A stretch of DNA of 64,000 nucleotides from CBDDFV01 sp965227335 (lineage in GTDB: Bacteria; Planctomycetota; Phycisphaerae; Phycisphaerales; SM1A02): positions 1,426,001-1,490,000 of the forward strand of contig CBDDFV010000001.1 in assembly GCA_965227335.1 (NCBI GenBank), in the 5' to 3' direction. A program made the position numbers and the translations under genes. The notes under the pieces are model-generated. The model was not told where the DNA came from, ran no database searches, and worked only from the letters and a program-made list of their open reading frames with translations. This document shows positions 16,348 to 26,400 of this stretch, one piece after another. How positions within the stretch are numbered: position 1 is the stretch's first letter; each line of letters starts with the position of its first letter.

Positions 16348-16718
16348 GGCGCCTCCTCCGGTTCTTCGGGAAGCACCACCCAGACGAAGATCGAATGATC
16401 ATCGCAGACCGCTTCAAGCCAGACGTGGCCACTTACCTCGTGAATACGCCGTACGTCCACAGGGGGCCGGCTTCCTCCTTCAGGCCAAGCGATATTGGCT
16501 GCGACCGGCGGCCAGTCTTCCAATCCGAAGGCAAGGGGTTCCTCGGTCACCTCTTCCATCAGATCCTGAAGGTCCGTGATATCCCACGTGGGCGGTGCAT
16601 GCAACGCAGCGAGGTCCCGTGTCGCCTTCTGCATGAGCGGCAAACAGGTTGCGGCAATCAGGCTGAGCAGCACCGTGGCGGCGAGCACTTCGATCAAGGT
16701 CAGGCCGCGGCGGATCAT
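16344..16718 (-). CDS. gspI: GspI, minor pseudopilin
   Basis: A 124-aa protein with a canonical prepilin N-terminus (MIRRG, then LTLIEVLAATVLLSLIAATC, Glu at +5). The remaining 95 residues are a short globular head with an acidic end (LPEEPEEAP). Length and gene order fit GspI. Overlaps gspH and gspJ by 4 bases each. Confidence 0.7.
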   Translation of the reverse strand: MIRRGLTLIEVLAATVLLSLIAATCLPLMQKATRDLAALHAPPTWDITDLQDLMEEVTEEPLAFGLEDWPPVAANIAWPEGGSRPPVDVRRIHEVSGHVWLEAVCDDHSIFVWVVLPEEPEEAP

Positions 16719-17143
16719 GGGTCTGTCTCCTCGATCCAGCCCGTGAGCCCGGCGATCGTGATCCGCTGTTCCAAGTCATTGAGTTGGATGAGAAGGTCGT
16801 AATCAGGGCTCCGTCCGATCGCATCGACGGTGATTCGAGTGGCCGGCGCGTTGTCAACCATGAGGGTTGCTTCCGCGCCGTGGCGGAGCAAGAGACTCGC
16901 GACCGTTCCATCGCAGCCGACCAGCCGAAACCGTCTCGAATCAACGCGCTCGATAGCGACTGCGCCGTGTCGCTCGGCGACCCGCCGTGCATGCGCATCG
17001 AACCCCCCGAGTTCGGCGGCCATCGCCCGAAGTCTCGCGTTGTCTGAGCCGCTCGACAGCCCTGCCAGCGCAATGCCGGCAACCATCGTGATCAGCGTGA
17101 TCACGGCGAGCAGTTCAATGAGTGTGAGTCCGCGACGGAACAT
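16715..17143 (-). CDS. gspH: GspH, minor pseudopilin
   Basis: A 142-aa protein with a prepilin start (MFRRG, then LTLIELLAVITLITMVAGIA, Glu at +5). DNARLRAMAAELGGFDAHAR is the long N-terminal helix seen in GspH. The head has RRFRLVGCDGTVASLLLRHG. It begins 2 bases after the gspG stop. Confidence 0.7.
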   Translation of the reverse strand: MFRRGLTLIELLAVITLITMVAGIALAGLSSGSDNARLRAMAAELGGFDAHARRVAERHGAVAIERVDSRRFRLVGCDGTVASLLLRHGAEATLMVDNAPATRITVDAIGRSPDYDLLIQLNDLEQRITIAGLTGWIEETDP

Positions 17144-17145
17144 GG

Positions 17146-17583
17146 CTAGTCTGCGTTGAGGTTGATCGAGGAGATGTCGGCGTTCTCGCCTTCGCCGCCG
17201 CGTTGTCCGTCAGCCCCGTAGGAGAGGATCTCGTAGGGGTGGCCATCGGGGCCGGGATTGACGTAGAGGTAGGGCTTCTTCCAGGGATCGTTCAGTTGTC
17301 CGGGGCTCAGGTAATAGGAGGCGCTCGGCTGGGCGTGCCCATCGGTCAGCGATTGAAGACCGATGTCGTTGGTGGGAAAGCTCCCGTGCGCCATGTGGTA
17401 CTTCTCGAGCTGGGCGGCGATCGATCCGATCCCGGTCTTCGCCAATCCGTGCTTTGCCTCCCCGACAGACCCGGAGAAGCTGATCAGAAGCGTCCCGGCC
17501 ACCAGGCTGAGAATGATCACCACGGCAAGCACCTCGACGAGCGTCATCGCCCGCCGTTGAGACTGGATGTAACCATGCATCAC
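17146..17583 (-). CDS. gspG: GspG, major pseudopilin
   Basis: A 145-aa protein. The prepilin segment is unusual in having Ala before the cleavage site (QRRA, then MTLVEVLAVVIILSLVAGTL) with Glu at +5. The GspG core is clear: IAAQLEKYHMAHGSFPTNDI, GLQSLT, DPWKKPYLY and YGADGQRGGEGENADI, the last being the calcium-binding loop. It builds the pseudopilus that pushes substrates through GspD. Confidence 0.9.
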   Translation of the reverse strand: MMHGYIQSQRRAMTLVEVLAVVIILSLVAGTLLISFSGSVGEAKHGLAKTGIGSIAAQLEKYHMAHGSFPTNDIGLQSLTDGHAQPSASYYLSPGQLNDPWKKPYLYVNPGPDGHPYEILSYGADGQRGGEGENADISSINLNAD

Positions 17584-18815
17584 AGCACCTCCTTCAAGCG
17601 AACCAATGGCAGCACAGCCGCCATCACGACGAATCCAATGAGGACAGCGAGCGAGAGGATGACCGCAGGTTCGAGCAGTGCCGCAAGCCGATCGATGAGT
17701 CGGGTTGACTGACGTTCGTAGCGATGTCCGATCCGATCGAGCAGTTCATCCAGCTCGCCGCTCATCTGTCCGATCTGGATAAGCCGCCGGAACTCGCCGT
17801 CGAACCAACGGCCATCGTGGAGCGCATCGGCGAGGTCATCGCCGCGCTCGACCGCGTGGGCCGCCTGATTCAGCCGATGCCGAAGCGTGGGCGGTGCGGT
17901 GGGGGCCAGAACGTGAAGCGCATCGACCATCGGCACGCCGGAACGTAGCAACTCTGAGAGCTGGAGAGAGACCCTGGCTGCGCCCATCCGACGAACGACC
18001 AGCGGCGTCCATTGTCCTGATCCCTCTCGGCCCCAAATCACCGTCCCTCCAATGGCGAGGGCCACAGCGCCGAGGACAGCGACGATCAAGATGAGCCACG
18101 ACCATGAGGCCAGCGCGCCGCCGAATCCCATGACCAGCCGAGTCAGGACGGGGGTCTCGATCCCGGATTGATCGAGGATCGCCACGAGATCGGGAAGCGT
18201 TTTGACGGAGAGGAAGATGACGACCCCCAGGCCGACGACGGCGACGATGGCCGGATACGCCAGCGCCCCGATCAGCTTCTGGCCCAACGCGCCGGATCGT
18301 TGACAGCGATCAGATAATCGGATCAGCACCTCGGGCAGTGTGCCGCCATGCTGGCCCGCTTCGACCATCGCCACCTCCGCGACATCGAACCAGTCGGGAT
18401 GCGAGCCAAGGGCAGCAGCGAGCGAACCCCCCGATCGCAGGCGCTCTCTGAGTTCGACCAGCATCGCGCGGCGGGCGTTTCGTCTTCCGCGGGTGGCTGC
18501 GTTCTCGGAGAGGACATCGACGGTCTCCAGGAGGGGGAGCCCGGAACGGAGCATGGTTGCCATGCCGTCGTAGAGTTCGGCGCGATCCTGGATTCGCCGG
18601 CGCCGGAAATGCCGGTGCAGCGCTTCGCGTAGCGGCGCCACCCATGAACCTGTCGACGTCGAGCGCCGTCGGATGGGCTTGACTTCGATGACCTGCAGAC
18701 CGATCCGGCGGAGCGCGGCACGTACATCAGCAGCAGTGTCGCCGGCAAGCTCTCCCTGTTGGGGAGCGTGGTCGCCTTCGATGGCCACGGCGGTATAGCG
18801 CCAAAGCTCGCTCAT
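17580..18815 (-). CDS. gspF: GspF, type II secretion inner-membrane platform protein
   Basis: A 411-aa protein with two GspF/T2SSF domains: residues about 70-195 (LYDGMATMLRSGLPLLETVD, GSLAAALGSH) and 275-395 (LSELLRSGVPMVDALHVLAP, GDDLADALHD, LIQIGQMSGELDELL). Three transmembrane segments lie at about 170-220, 225-260 and 380-405. It forms the platform in the inner membrane contacted by GspE. Overlaps gspE and gspG by 4 bases. Confidence 0.9.
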   Translation of the reverse strand: MSELWRYTAVAIEGDHAPQQGELAGDTAADVRAALRRIGLQVIEVKPIRRRSTSTGSWVAPLREALHRHFRRRRIQDRAELYDGMATMLRSGLPLLETVDVLSENAATRGRRNARRAMLVELRERLRSGGSLAAALGSHPDWFDVAEVAMVEAGQHGGTLPEVLIRLSDRCQRSGALGQKLIGALAYPAIVAVVGLGVVIFLSVKTLPDLVAILDQSGIETPVLTRLVMGFGGALASWSWLILIVAVLGAVALAIGGTVIWGREGSGQWTPLVVRRMGAARVSLQLSELLRSGVPMVDALHVLAPTAPPTLRHRLNQAAHAVERGDDLADALHDGRWFDGEFRRLIQIGQMSGELDELLDRIGHRYERQSTRLIDRLAALLEPAVILSLAVLIGFVVMAAVLPLVRLKEVL

Positions 18816-20278
18816 GAGGCGCCTCCTGCAACCCGTTGAAGTTCATCGGCGGTGGTGAGGCGGCACGCCACGAGTTGCTCGCCTGCTTCACGGAGTGTGT
18901 GAAGACCCGCCGTTCGCCCAGCCTCGCGGAGCCCGTTGACGCTGGCGTTCGTCGGGATCATGTCACGGATGGCCTCGGTGATCACCATGAGCTCGAAGAT
19001 GCCGATCCGTCCGCGATAGCCGGTCCCCAAACAGTCCTCGCAGCCCTCGCCAATGCAATCTACATGCATGCGGCGGACGAGGCGTTGAGCCAGGACGGCG
19101 GAGAGCGACGCGGCGACGAGATAGGGTTCGACGCCAAGATCGATCAGCCGGGTGACGGCGCTCGGAGCGTCGTTCGTATGGAGCGTCGAGAAGACAAGGT
19201 GTCCGGTGAGACTCGCTTGAATCGCGATGCGCGCGGTCTCCGCGTCTCGGATCTCGCCGACCATGATGATGTCGGGATCCTGCCGGAGGATGTGGCGAAG
19301 GCCGGAGGCGAACGTCACGCCCTTTTTAGTATTGACCTGGGCCTGGCTGATCGCCAGATCCACCGTTGAGAGTTCGTACTCGATCGGATCTTCGATGGTC
19401 ATGATGTTGACGGCGCTCGATCCGATCTCGCGGAGCGTCGCATAGAGCGTCGTTGTCTTCCCGGAGCCGGTGGGTCCGGTGACGAGGATGACGCCGTTGC
19501 TGCGCGAGGCCCGTTCAAGGAAGGGCCCTGCGACATACCGGGGCATTCCAAGTTGCCTGAAATCGCAGAGCTGTTGAGTGTTGTCCAGAAGTCGGAGGAC
19601 CGCCCGTTCGCCGTAGGCCGTTGGCAGCGTGGAGATCCGAAGGTCAATGGCCCGCCCCCCTGACTCGTTTGATCCGATGCTCACGGTCGCTCGGCCATCC
19701 TGGGGAATGCGGCGTTCGGCGATGTCCATTCGGCCCATGACCTTGATGCGACTGATGACGGCGCCCGTCGCTTTGGCCGGGAGTTGACGGACGGTGTGAA
19801 GGACACCATCGAGCCGGTACCGGATGAGCGTCCGATCCTCGATGGGCTGGAAGTGCACGTCGCTTGCCGAGCGGCGCAGAGCATCGAAGAGAACGGCATC
19901 GACCAACTTGACGACAGGTCCCTTGCCTTCAGTGGCCAGAAGATCTCGATCGGAAGCGGCCAGAAGGGCGTCGATATCGTTGTCAATGCTCGCCTCGTCA
20001 CTGTGGTCCGTCTCGGCAGTCGAGACAGAGCCGTAGGCAGCATCGATGGTCGCGGCCAGGGCGGCTGGATCGGCGATGAAGGTCTCCATCGCCATCTCAA
20101 GACGGCGCCTGACATTGTGAATGACATCTGGGGGCGTCGAGGGCGCCACGGCCAGTCGATCACCTTGGGGCAGGACGAGCCACTGCCTCGCGAAATCACG
20201 TGGGATCAGTGACAGGAACTGAGGGCGTGTTGCCTCAGGATCAAGCGGAGACGCAATCGTCGGGGCGGGAGGAGGCAT
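18812..20278 (-). CDS. gspE: GspE, type II secretion ATPase
   Basis: A 488-aa hexameric ATPase. The N-terminal MshEN-like domain (residues 1-70) is followed by the catalytic core: Walker A GPTGSGKTTT (about 266-275), Asp box region MTIEDPIEYE, Walker B IIMVGEIRD (about 335) and His box FSTLHTNDA. The zinc-binding module is C-x4-C-x2-C (CIGEGCEDCLGTGYRGR), so one of the usual four cysteines is not in its normal place. It powers pseudopilus assembly. Overlaps the gspD stop at base 20278. Confidence 0.92.
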   Translation of the reverse strand: MPPPAPTIASPLDPEATRPQFLSLIPRDFARQWLVLPQGDRLAVAPSTPPDVIHNVRRRLEMAMETFIADPAALAATIDAAYGSVSTAETDHSDEASIDNDIDALLAASDRDLLATEGKGPVVKLVDAVLFDALRRSASDVHFQPIEDRTLIRYRLDGVLHTVRQLPAKATGAVISRIKVMGRMDIAERRIPQDGRATVSIGSNESGGRAIDLRISTLPTAYGERAVLRLLDNTQQLCDFRQLGMPRYVAGPFLERASRSNGVILVTGPTGSGKTTTLYATLREIGSSAVNIMTIEDPIEYELSTVDLAISQAQVNTKKGVTFASGLRHILRQDPDIIMVGEIRDAETARIAIQASLTGHLVFSTLHTNDAPSAVTRLIDLGVEPYLVAASLSAVLAQRLVRRMHVDCIGEGCEDCLGTGYRGRIGIFELMVITEAIRDMIPTNASVNGLREAGRTAGLHTLREAGEQLVACRLTTADELQRVAGGAS

Positions 20279-22419
20279 CAGCGGATAATCGCCGGCTTGA
20301 GGTCAGGCCAGCCGTCGTCGATTGCCGCCTCGGCCAGATCCTGGTCACTGAGGTACTTCAGATCCTCAAAGCCGTTGTGCCGGAGGATGGTGGGGCGGAT
20401 GAACACGTAAAACCGCGTCCGACTGCGCGAGCTCGAACGGTTCTTGAAGGCCTCGCCAAGAATCGGAATGTCCCCGAGTATCGGGACCTGGCTCGTCGAT
20501 TCGGAGTCGCTGATGATCTCTAGGCCGCCGACCGCCACGGTATAGCTGTCCGGGATGGTCACCTCGCTCTCCAGTTGGTTTTGTTGTCGAGGCGGCGGGA
20601 TCGAAGGATCGTCCGACTCGCCCACGAACGCGCTGATCGAGACGTTGTATTCGAGCGCCACGTGATCGCCGGCTGCGATCTGCGGTGTGACCGTCACCTG
20701 CGTGCCAGCATCCTGGGTTCCGGCAAAGGAAGTGGTGGCGACCGTGTCAGAGGCGTTGATGCTGGTCAACGGCTGTTGGAGGACTGCGTCGAGGGTGGCC
20801 GTCTTGTTGTTCCCGACGAGCACCTTGGGGCGGTTCAGTGAGCGCCCCTGGTTCAGCGTCTCCAGCGCACGGATGAGAAGGGAGAAGTCGCCTGGGTTAA
20901 GGACAACACCGCTGAACCCCTGACCGCCTGGCATCACGGGGTCCGAGAGCCCGCCGTCGGGGAACGCAGAGCCCAGGCCGAAGAGCGATCCCAGGCTGAA
21001 GAGGGTCTGGCCAGAAACCCCAATGGCCTGCAACTCAACGCCGAGATCGATGGCATCACTCTCGTTGAGGCTGACGACGAGGACTTCCATCAGGACCTGC
21101 GGTTGTCGGACATCCAAAGTCTCGATCAGAACCGCCAGGCGGTCCAGTTCACGCTCATCGCCGATGGCGATGATGGTGTTGGTGGCTTCATCTGCCGCAA
21201 GCGTCAGGCGGCTTGGATCCAGGCTCAGGAGATCAAGGCCGGGTGAAACGGAGCCGGTCTCATCGAGAACGGGCTCTTCGTCTGCAAGTGCGGAACCACC
21301 GGAGGCTTCGGTTCCGGGGGTGGCGCCGATGTCGATGATCTGCTGCAGCACGGCCAGCAGTTCGGTCACGCTTCGATTGCGGATCGGAAACGTCCGCGCC
21401 GGCCGTCTTGCTTCGGCTGGGGCCGCATCGAGCCTTCCGATCAGCTCTTCGATCCGTTCGTGCTCTGCGGTCGTGGCCGTGACGACGATCGTGCCGGTGA
21501 GGTCATTCTGGACAAGTCGCCACTGTTCGTTCGAGCCCCGCGGACTCGTGTCACGGCCGATCGACTCCATGAGCGCTGACACCTCGCTCAACGAAAAATG
21601 ACGGGGTTGATAGGACCGCGTCGTCACCGATTGCCTGCGATCGAACATCTCGATCATCTCTCGCCATTGGGCCGCGCGCGCCTTCGGGGCCACCAGCATG
21701 ACGGAGTCGCCGTCCTCGATGGGGCTCACCTTGCCGAGAAGTTCGTCCTTTGAGATGGCGTTCTTGCTTGCCACCGCCGTGGTGACCAGCGTGGCGAGTC
21801 GGGTCGCGCCCACGTACTGCACCGGGATGATCTCGACGATCAGGGCCGACCCTGGCACGTCAAGCTCGTCGATGAGCGCAATCGCCTGGCGAAGGCGGGG
21901 TGTGACATCAGAGATCAGAATAGAGTCAGTTGTGCCAACCCGTTCCACCAGGCCGGCGGGCGAGAGAACGGTCCTCACCGCTTCCATGATGACCGCCGGC
22001 GTTCGCTGGCTGATGGAAACCCGAATCGTCGCGAACCCCGCGTTGGTCGAAAGCGCCCTTGAATCAGGTTCGATCCGAGCCTGGTCGTCAGCCCTGTCCA
22101 ACTCTACGACGCTCAGCATCGGGCTCCCCGGCCGGCGGATCGATGTGTAGCCCCGCGAGGTCAGCAAGTCGTTCGTGAGCGCCCAGAGTTCATCCGGGTG
22201 GATCGTCGCATCGAGACGGACCGTCGCCTTGATCCGATCAAGCTGTGTGCGGTCATAATCCACCGAGAAGCGGTTGATCGAGGCGGCCAAGTCAACCAGC
22301 CGACTCAAGGAGGTCTCTTCGGAGATCTCGATGTCGATACGCGGCGGCGCATCCGTTTGGGCCAATGCCGATCCAGTCAGCAGCGACAGGGCTGCGACAG
22401 CGAAGCGAAGTGTGGCCAG
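20278..22419 (-). CDS. gspD: GspD, type II secretin
   Basis: About 713 aa. After a signal peptide (ATLRFAVAALSLLTGSALA) come N0/N1-like domains (SLSRLVDLAASINRFSVDYD), further N domains and the C-terminal secretin pore (VLMEVLVVSLNESDAIDLGV, NRPKVLVGNNKTATL, VPILGDIPILGEAFK). The pore ends with an S domain. It forms the outer-membrane channel. No ATG, GTG or TTG exists near the signal peptide in this frame; the nearest plausible initiator is CTG at 22419. The coding sequence follows the upstream gene's stop by 8 bases, so coupled initiation is possible. A sequencing error is the alternative. Confidence 0.85.
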   Translation of the reverse strand: MATLRFAVAALSLLTGSALAQTDAPPRIDIEISEETSLSRLVDLAASINRFSVDYDRTQLDRIKATVRLDATIHPDELWALTNDLLTSRGYTSIRRPGSPMLSVVELDRADDQARIEPDSRALSTNAGFATIRVSISQRTPAVIMEAVRTVLSPAGLVERVGTTDSILISDVTPRLRQAIALIDELDVPGSALIVEIIPVQYVGATRLATLVTTAVASKNAISKDELLGKVSPIEDGDSVMLVAPKARAAQWREMIEMFDRRQSVTTRSYQPRHFSLSEVSALMESIGRDTSPRGSNEQWRLVQNDLTGTIVVTATTAEHERIEELIGRLDAAPAEARRPARTFPIRNRSVTELLAVLQQIIDIGATPGTEASGGSALADEEPVLDETGSVSPGLDLLSLDPSRLTLAADEATNTIIAIGDERELDRLAVLIETLDVRQPQVLMEVLVVSLNESDAIDLGVELQAIGVSGQTLFSLGSLFGLGSAFPDGGLSDPVMPGGQGFSGVVLNPGDFSLLIRALETLNQGRSLNRPKVLVGNNKTATLDAVLQQPLTSINASDTVATTSFAGTQDAGTQVTVTPQIAAGDHVALEYNVSISAFVGESDDPSIPPPRQQNQLESEVTIPDSYTVAVGGLEIISDSESTSQVPILGDIPILGEAFKNRSSSRSRTRFYVFIRPTILRHNGFEDLKYLSDQDLAEAAIDDGWPDLKPAIIR

Positions 22420-22426
22420 GAAGGGA

Positions 22427-23110
22427 CTATTCGCCGCTCGTTGCGGTGTCGAAGGCCGCCTGGATGAGCGTGAGGTTGGTCTCGAGGAGGAGCTTGGCCG
22501 CCACCACTTCAGTTTCGGCACGGACGTTCGCGAGGAGGGTGGCGTCGGCATCATCGAGTTCCTCGTCTTCATCAGCCAGGGCGCGGCGTTCGGCGCGAAG
22601 CGCCTGTTCGATCGCTTTCCACTGCTCGTGGGTGCGTGTGTTCGCCCTGAACTCAGGCGGCACGCGATAGGCATGAGCTGCGTAGGTCGTCGCGATCTTC
22701 TGCTGCGCAGCGGCGAGGTAGCCGTCGAGCGCCGTATCGCGCAACGCAACACAGTTGGATGCGAACGACCCGTTGGCGGCGGCAAGGTTGCCCTCCGCCA
22801 CAACGAGGTCAGACATCATCTGGTCATCGCCGGGTGCGTCTTGAAGATCTTCGCGCAACGTCGTGATCGTGGCGGCGTAGCTGTCGGCGCTGGTCGCTGC
22901 GCCATTGACGGCGTTGACTTCGGTGGTCGCATCATCGATGCGCGTGATGATGATCGACACATCTGCAGCTGTGAATCCCGCCATGGTCAACGACTCGGGC
23001 GTGATGCCGGCATCAGTGGCGAGCCTGACGAGGTCATTGGCGGAGGCTGCAGCGCTGATAGCGCAGGCAAGAACTGCACCGTTCAAACACATGCGAATAT
23101 CTGGATACAT
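22427..23110 (-). CDS. Exported helical protein A, first gene of the T2SS operon
   Basis: A 227-aa protein with a signal peptide (MCLNGAVLACAISAAASA). The mature part is almost all helix (DDATTEVNAVNGAATSADSY, DEDEELDDADATLLANVRAE) with no recognised domain. It is homologous to the protein at 46559-47302: both have a 'G(F/V)T..(D/Q)V' segment after the signal, and both end with LLANVRAETEVVAAKLLLET versus FLATVRADPAVVLATLNLDT. Both genes sit immediately upstream of, and divergent from, a giant RHS gene. A chaperone or periplasmic partner of the secretion or RHS machinery is a possible role. Confidence 0.7.
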   Translation of the reverse strand: MYPDIRMCLNGAVLACAISAAASANDLVRLATDAGITPESLTMAGFTAADVSIIITRIDDATTEVNAVNGAATSADSYAATITTLREDLQDAPGDDQMMSDLVVAEGNLAAANGSFASNCVALRDTALDGYLAAAQQKIATTYAAHAYRVPPEFRANTRTHEQWKAIEQALRAERRALADEDEELDDADATLLANVRAETEVVAAKLLLETNLTLIQAAFDTATSGE

Positions 23111-23340
23111 AATGCGTTCTCCTAACGAGTAGAGAGACCGAAGTGACTATGTCGCGCAACGAAACTTCGTGCGATTGAAAACTTCAAAAACAACACGGAT
23201 TCTGGTGGACGCACCGCAGTTCATGTTCAGACTTCGAGGTGCAGCGCGCGGAGATTCGCGCGTTGCATCGGGCGACGCCCGTGCTCTTCGGAGATTGTGA
23301 AGAGCGTCTTGGGATTGTGGGACAACACACGTGACGCGAA

Positions 23341-23360
23341 GCCGCACGCCATCGTGCGGC
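23341..23360. other. Perfect hairpin in the divergent T2SS/RHS region
   Basis: GCCGCACG (23341-23348), loop CCAT, CGTGCGGC (23353-23360). It lies 58 bases before the RHS start codon within a 307-bp divergent intergenic region. It could be an operator, an mRNA leader stem or a protective barrier to readthrough. No T-run follows. Confidence 0.5.
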
Positions 23361-23417
23361 TGGCGTTGTGATTGAGGTTCGGAAGCGTTCGATCGCCACA
23401 GATCGGGAGATATCGGT

Positions 23418-26400
23418 ATGTCGACGTCGAAGCGAATGGGTGTGTATCTGGGGATCTGTGGGCTGATCGTGGTGATTGCGGCGGGATGTTGGCCGCGGCC
23501 AGCTGAGACCACTCGAAGCGGGGATCCCGCCTCGTTCGCGCTGGCGATGCGGTTGGCAGCAGCCAGCTTGGCATTGGATCCGGATCCATGCTGCTTCGTT
23601 GAGCCCTCGGGCAATTGCACGTGTCAGACGCCAGTCCCCTGTCCACCGGGATTTGAAACCGGTGTTGGCGGGATCTGCGTACCAACTTCGTGCGCGGACG
23701 CGACGGAGATCAGCTGCGAGGCATTTTTGGTCGAACTGGCTGACGCCTATTGTGATGACGAGGACTGCGTGCCGTCAAAGTCAACAGTTGAAGCGGCGTA
23801 CTGCGGGTGGCTCAAGTCGTGTGACAATTTCGAATGCAACTACGACGGTGTCGGCGATGACCCGCCTACCTGTGATGATCTCGCTGCGTTTCTCGACGAT
23901 CGACTTGGTGCGATGGAACGATGCTGCGGTCCGGTCACCAAAGACGACTCCTATGACCTGATCTGTCTGTTTCTGGACAAGTGTACAGATGGCGTGGACG
24001 GCTGGTGCGAGGACACAGCCAACTGTAATTCCACGACCTGTGCGGCCGGGACCTGTGACGAGTTCTGCGATGCAGTGCTTGAGTGCATCGACGACTATCT
24101 TTGCGAAAGCGACATGTTCGGCGAGCGCATCTCGCCTGAGGACTTCACCAGTGGTGATCTCGATTGCCTCGATGACAACGGCTGCGACACCTGTTGTGAG
24201 AACGGAATCTGGAGCTGTGGTGGTGAGTTCGACTGCGACCAGGATTGCGACGGAGACATCGATTGCGATGACCTCAAGACCTTCGTGAGCAACTCGCTTA
24301 GTGGTTGCCCGGATGACTACGATCCGCCGACCCACGAGGATGTCACGGATCTGGTCTGCTACTTCATGGAGCAGATTGCCCAATGCAGCGGCAGCAGTGA
24401 TCTTTGCGAGACCTTTTTTGAGTGCCTTGGTGAGATCCTCCTTGAGGAGCTTGGGGAGCTTCCAAATTTGGACGACATTCTTGAGTATGCCGGCTCGGAC
24501 TGCGGTGACTGCGTATCGGGACTCAACGATCCGCGAGACGGCAACGCACCAGATGGCGATGGCGATGGCGATGTCGTCACCTGCCGGGTCGGTGGAGGTG
24601 CGGGGCCGAGCGCCGGGAGTGGCGGTGCGGCCGCATCGCCCGGCCCCAACCCGTCGACGGATGTCTCGGTGGATCTCGCCTATGGCGACAAGGTCGAGAG
24701 TGCGGTGGACATATCGATCGCATTGCCCGGTCAGGACTTTCAGATCCGCCGCTACTATCGCAGTGAGCTGGATTACGAGGCCAACGACCTCTCGGGCGAG
24801 AAGTGGTCGATCGACGCGTTCCGCTTCATGAGTCCGGAAGATGGTTCGGGTCTGGTGACCGCGAACCTCGGAGGGCCGTGGCACCCGCTTCCTGCCTTTG
24901 ATGGAGGAAGCATGGCGGTCAATGGCACCTGGGCGCCAGAAGGGTCGACCTCCCAGTACGTCGAGAAGACGACGGTCACGATTGACTCGGATGAATACGC
25001 GGTCTATCGCATCCATGAGCCGGGGCAGTGGCAGATGGACTTCTACCGTGAAACAGAGCCGGCGGAATTACCGCCTTCGGGGAGTGTGGAGGACACGCCG
25101 AGTGAGTTCGTTGGCTTGCCGCTTCAGTATCGGGATAACTACGGGAACACGAAGACGTTTGAGTACTTCTCTCTCCTGTCCACCGCCACGTCGGGCAACG
25201 TCGCGCGATTGAACCGCATCGTTCTGGAAGGGGCGACGGAGTACGCTCAGATCTGGTTCGTCTGGAATCTCGTGGGGGGTGGCACGAACGGGAACCGACT
25301 CCAGGAGATTCGCGTCTTCCGTCCTGACGGCGGAAGCGGTCTTGCGATGACGCAGCGTGTCGCCTACACGTACTTTGAGTCCGGCCAGGGGTACTCGGCG
25401 GATGTGGGCTCGGATGGCGATCTGATTCAGGTCAAGAAATACGTCCGTGTTGATCCGGGTCCAGGTCAATCCGTACCGTCGTGGCGGGTGCTCGTGACCC
25501 AGTATCGCTACCACGGCGGATCGGGGGCAGCCGGTTCTGTGACGACCAACAGCAATACGTTCAACTGGGATGGCGGCGATCACCAGCTCAAGATGGTGAT
25601 TCAGCCGGAGCAGGTCGAATATGCCTGTCAGCAGCAGGCGGCTGAAGATGCGGCCTCGTCGACGGTGGATGCGCTGGCTGATGCGCTTTTGGCGAAAGCC
25701 GATGGCGCTGTTGCGTGGACATCTGGCGACGACGTTATCGATCTGGCGGGCAAGATCATTGAGAAGTACGAGACAGGCATGGGGACGGCAGGGCGGGTGA
25801 CTCATCAGTACTTGCAGGCTGGGTGCGGCTGCGGCGGCGCGGGGTCCGGGCTCCTTCAGTCATACCGGATGGTCTACTCCTATCTCGCTCCGTCGTCCGG
25901 CGACTTCCTGACGACCAAGATTGAGGAGGAAACCGGCGGCGGCACTTGGCCGGATTATCGTGTGGTGTACCACGACATGGAACTGCTCGGGACGAAGGAC
26001 ATCCCGTACCTGGTCAACACGGTGGTGCAGGAGCCAAGCGGTCGGGAGTGGGTGACCCACTACAACTACTCGGCTGACGCCGACCGAAACCTGATCGCCA
26101 TCATGCCGCCGGCGGCGAAGAACACCTACTCCTTTGCCGTCGACTCTGGCGCGGATCCCAGCTACGACGCGGTGAACTCTGGCGCGGTCATCTATCGCTT
26201 TGGTTATGCGACGGAGAACTACCAGAATGAACGGTCGCTGCAGGATGGCGAGACCGGCGATATCTACCCGATCGAGAAGATCACCTATGGCGACGTGGAT
26301 AGGGACTACCTGGTCACCAAGGTCGAGCGGTACCGAGTCGAAACGACCCTGACGCCCGCGGCCAACGACGTCGAGGTGACCGACTACGACTACACGTTCC

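Noticed and set aside
18836..19369. Plus-strand frame over gspE
   Set aside because: Antisense to the Walker and zinc motifs of GspE; no independent support.
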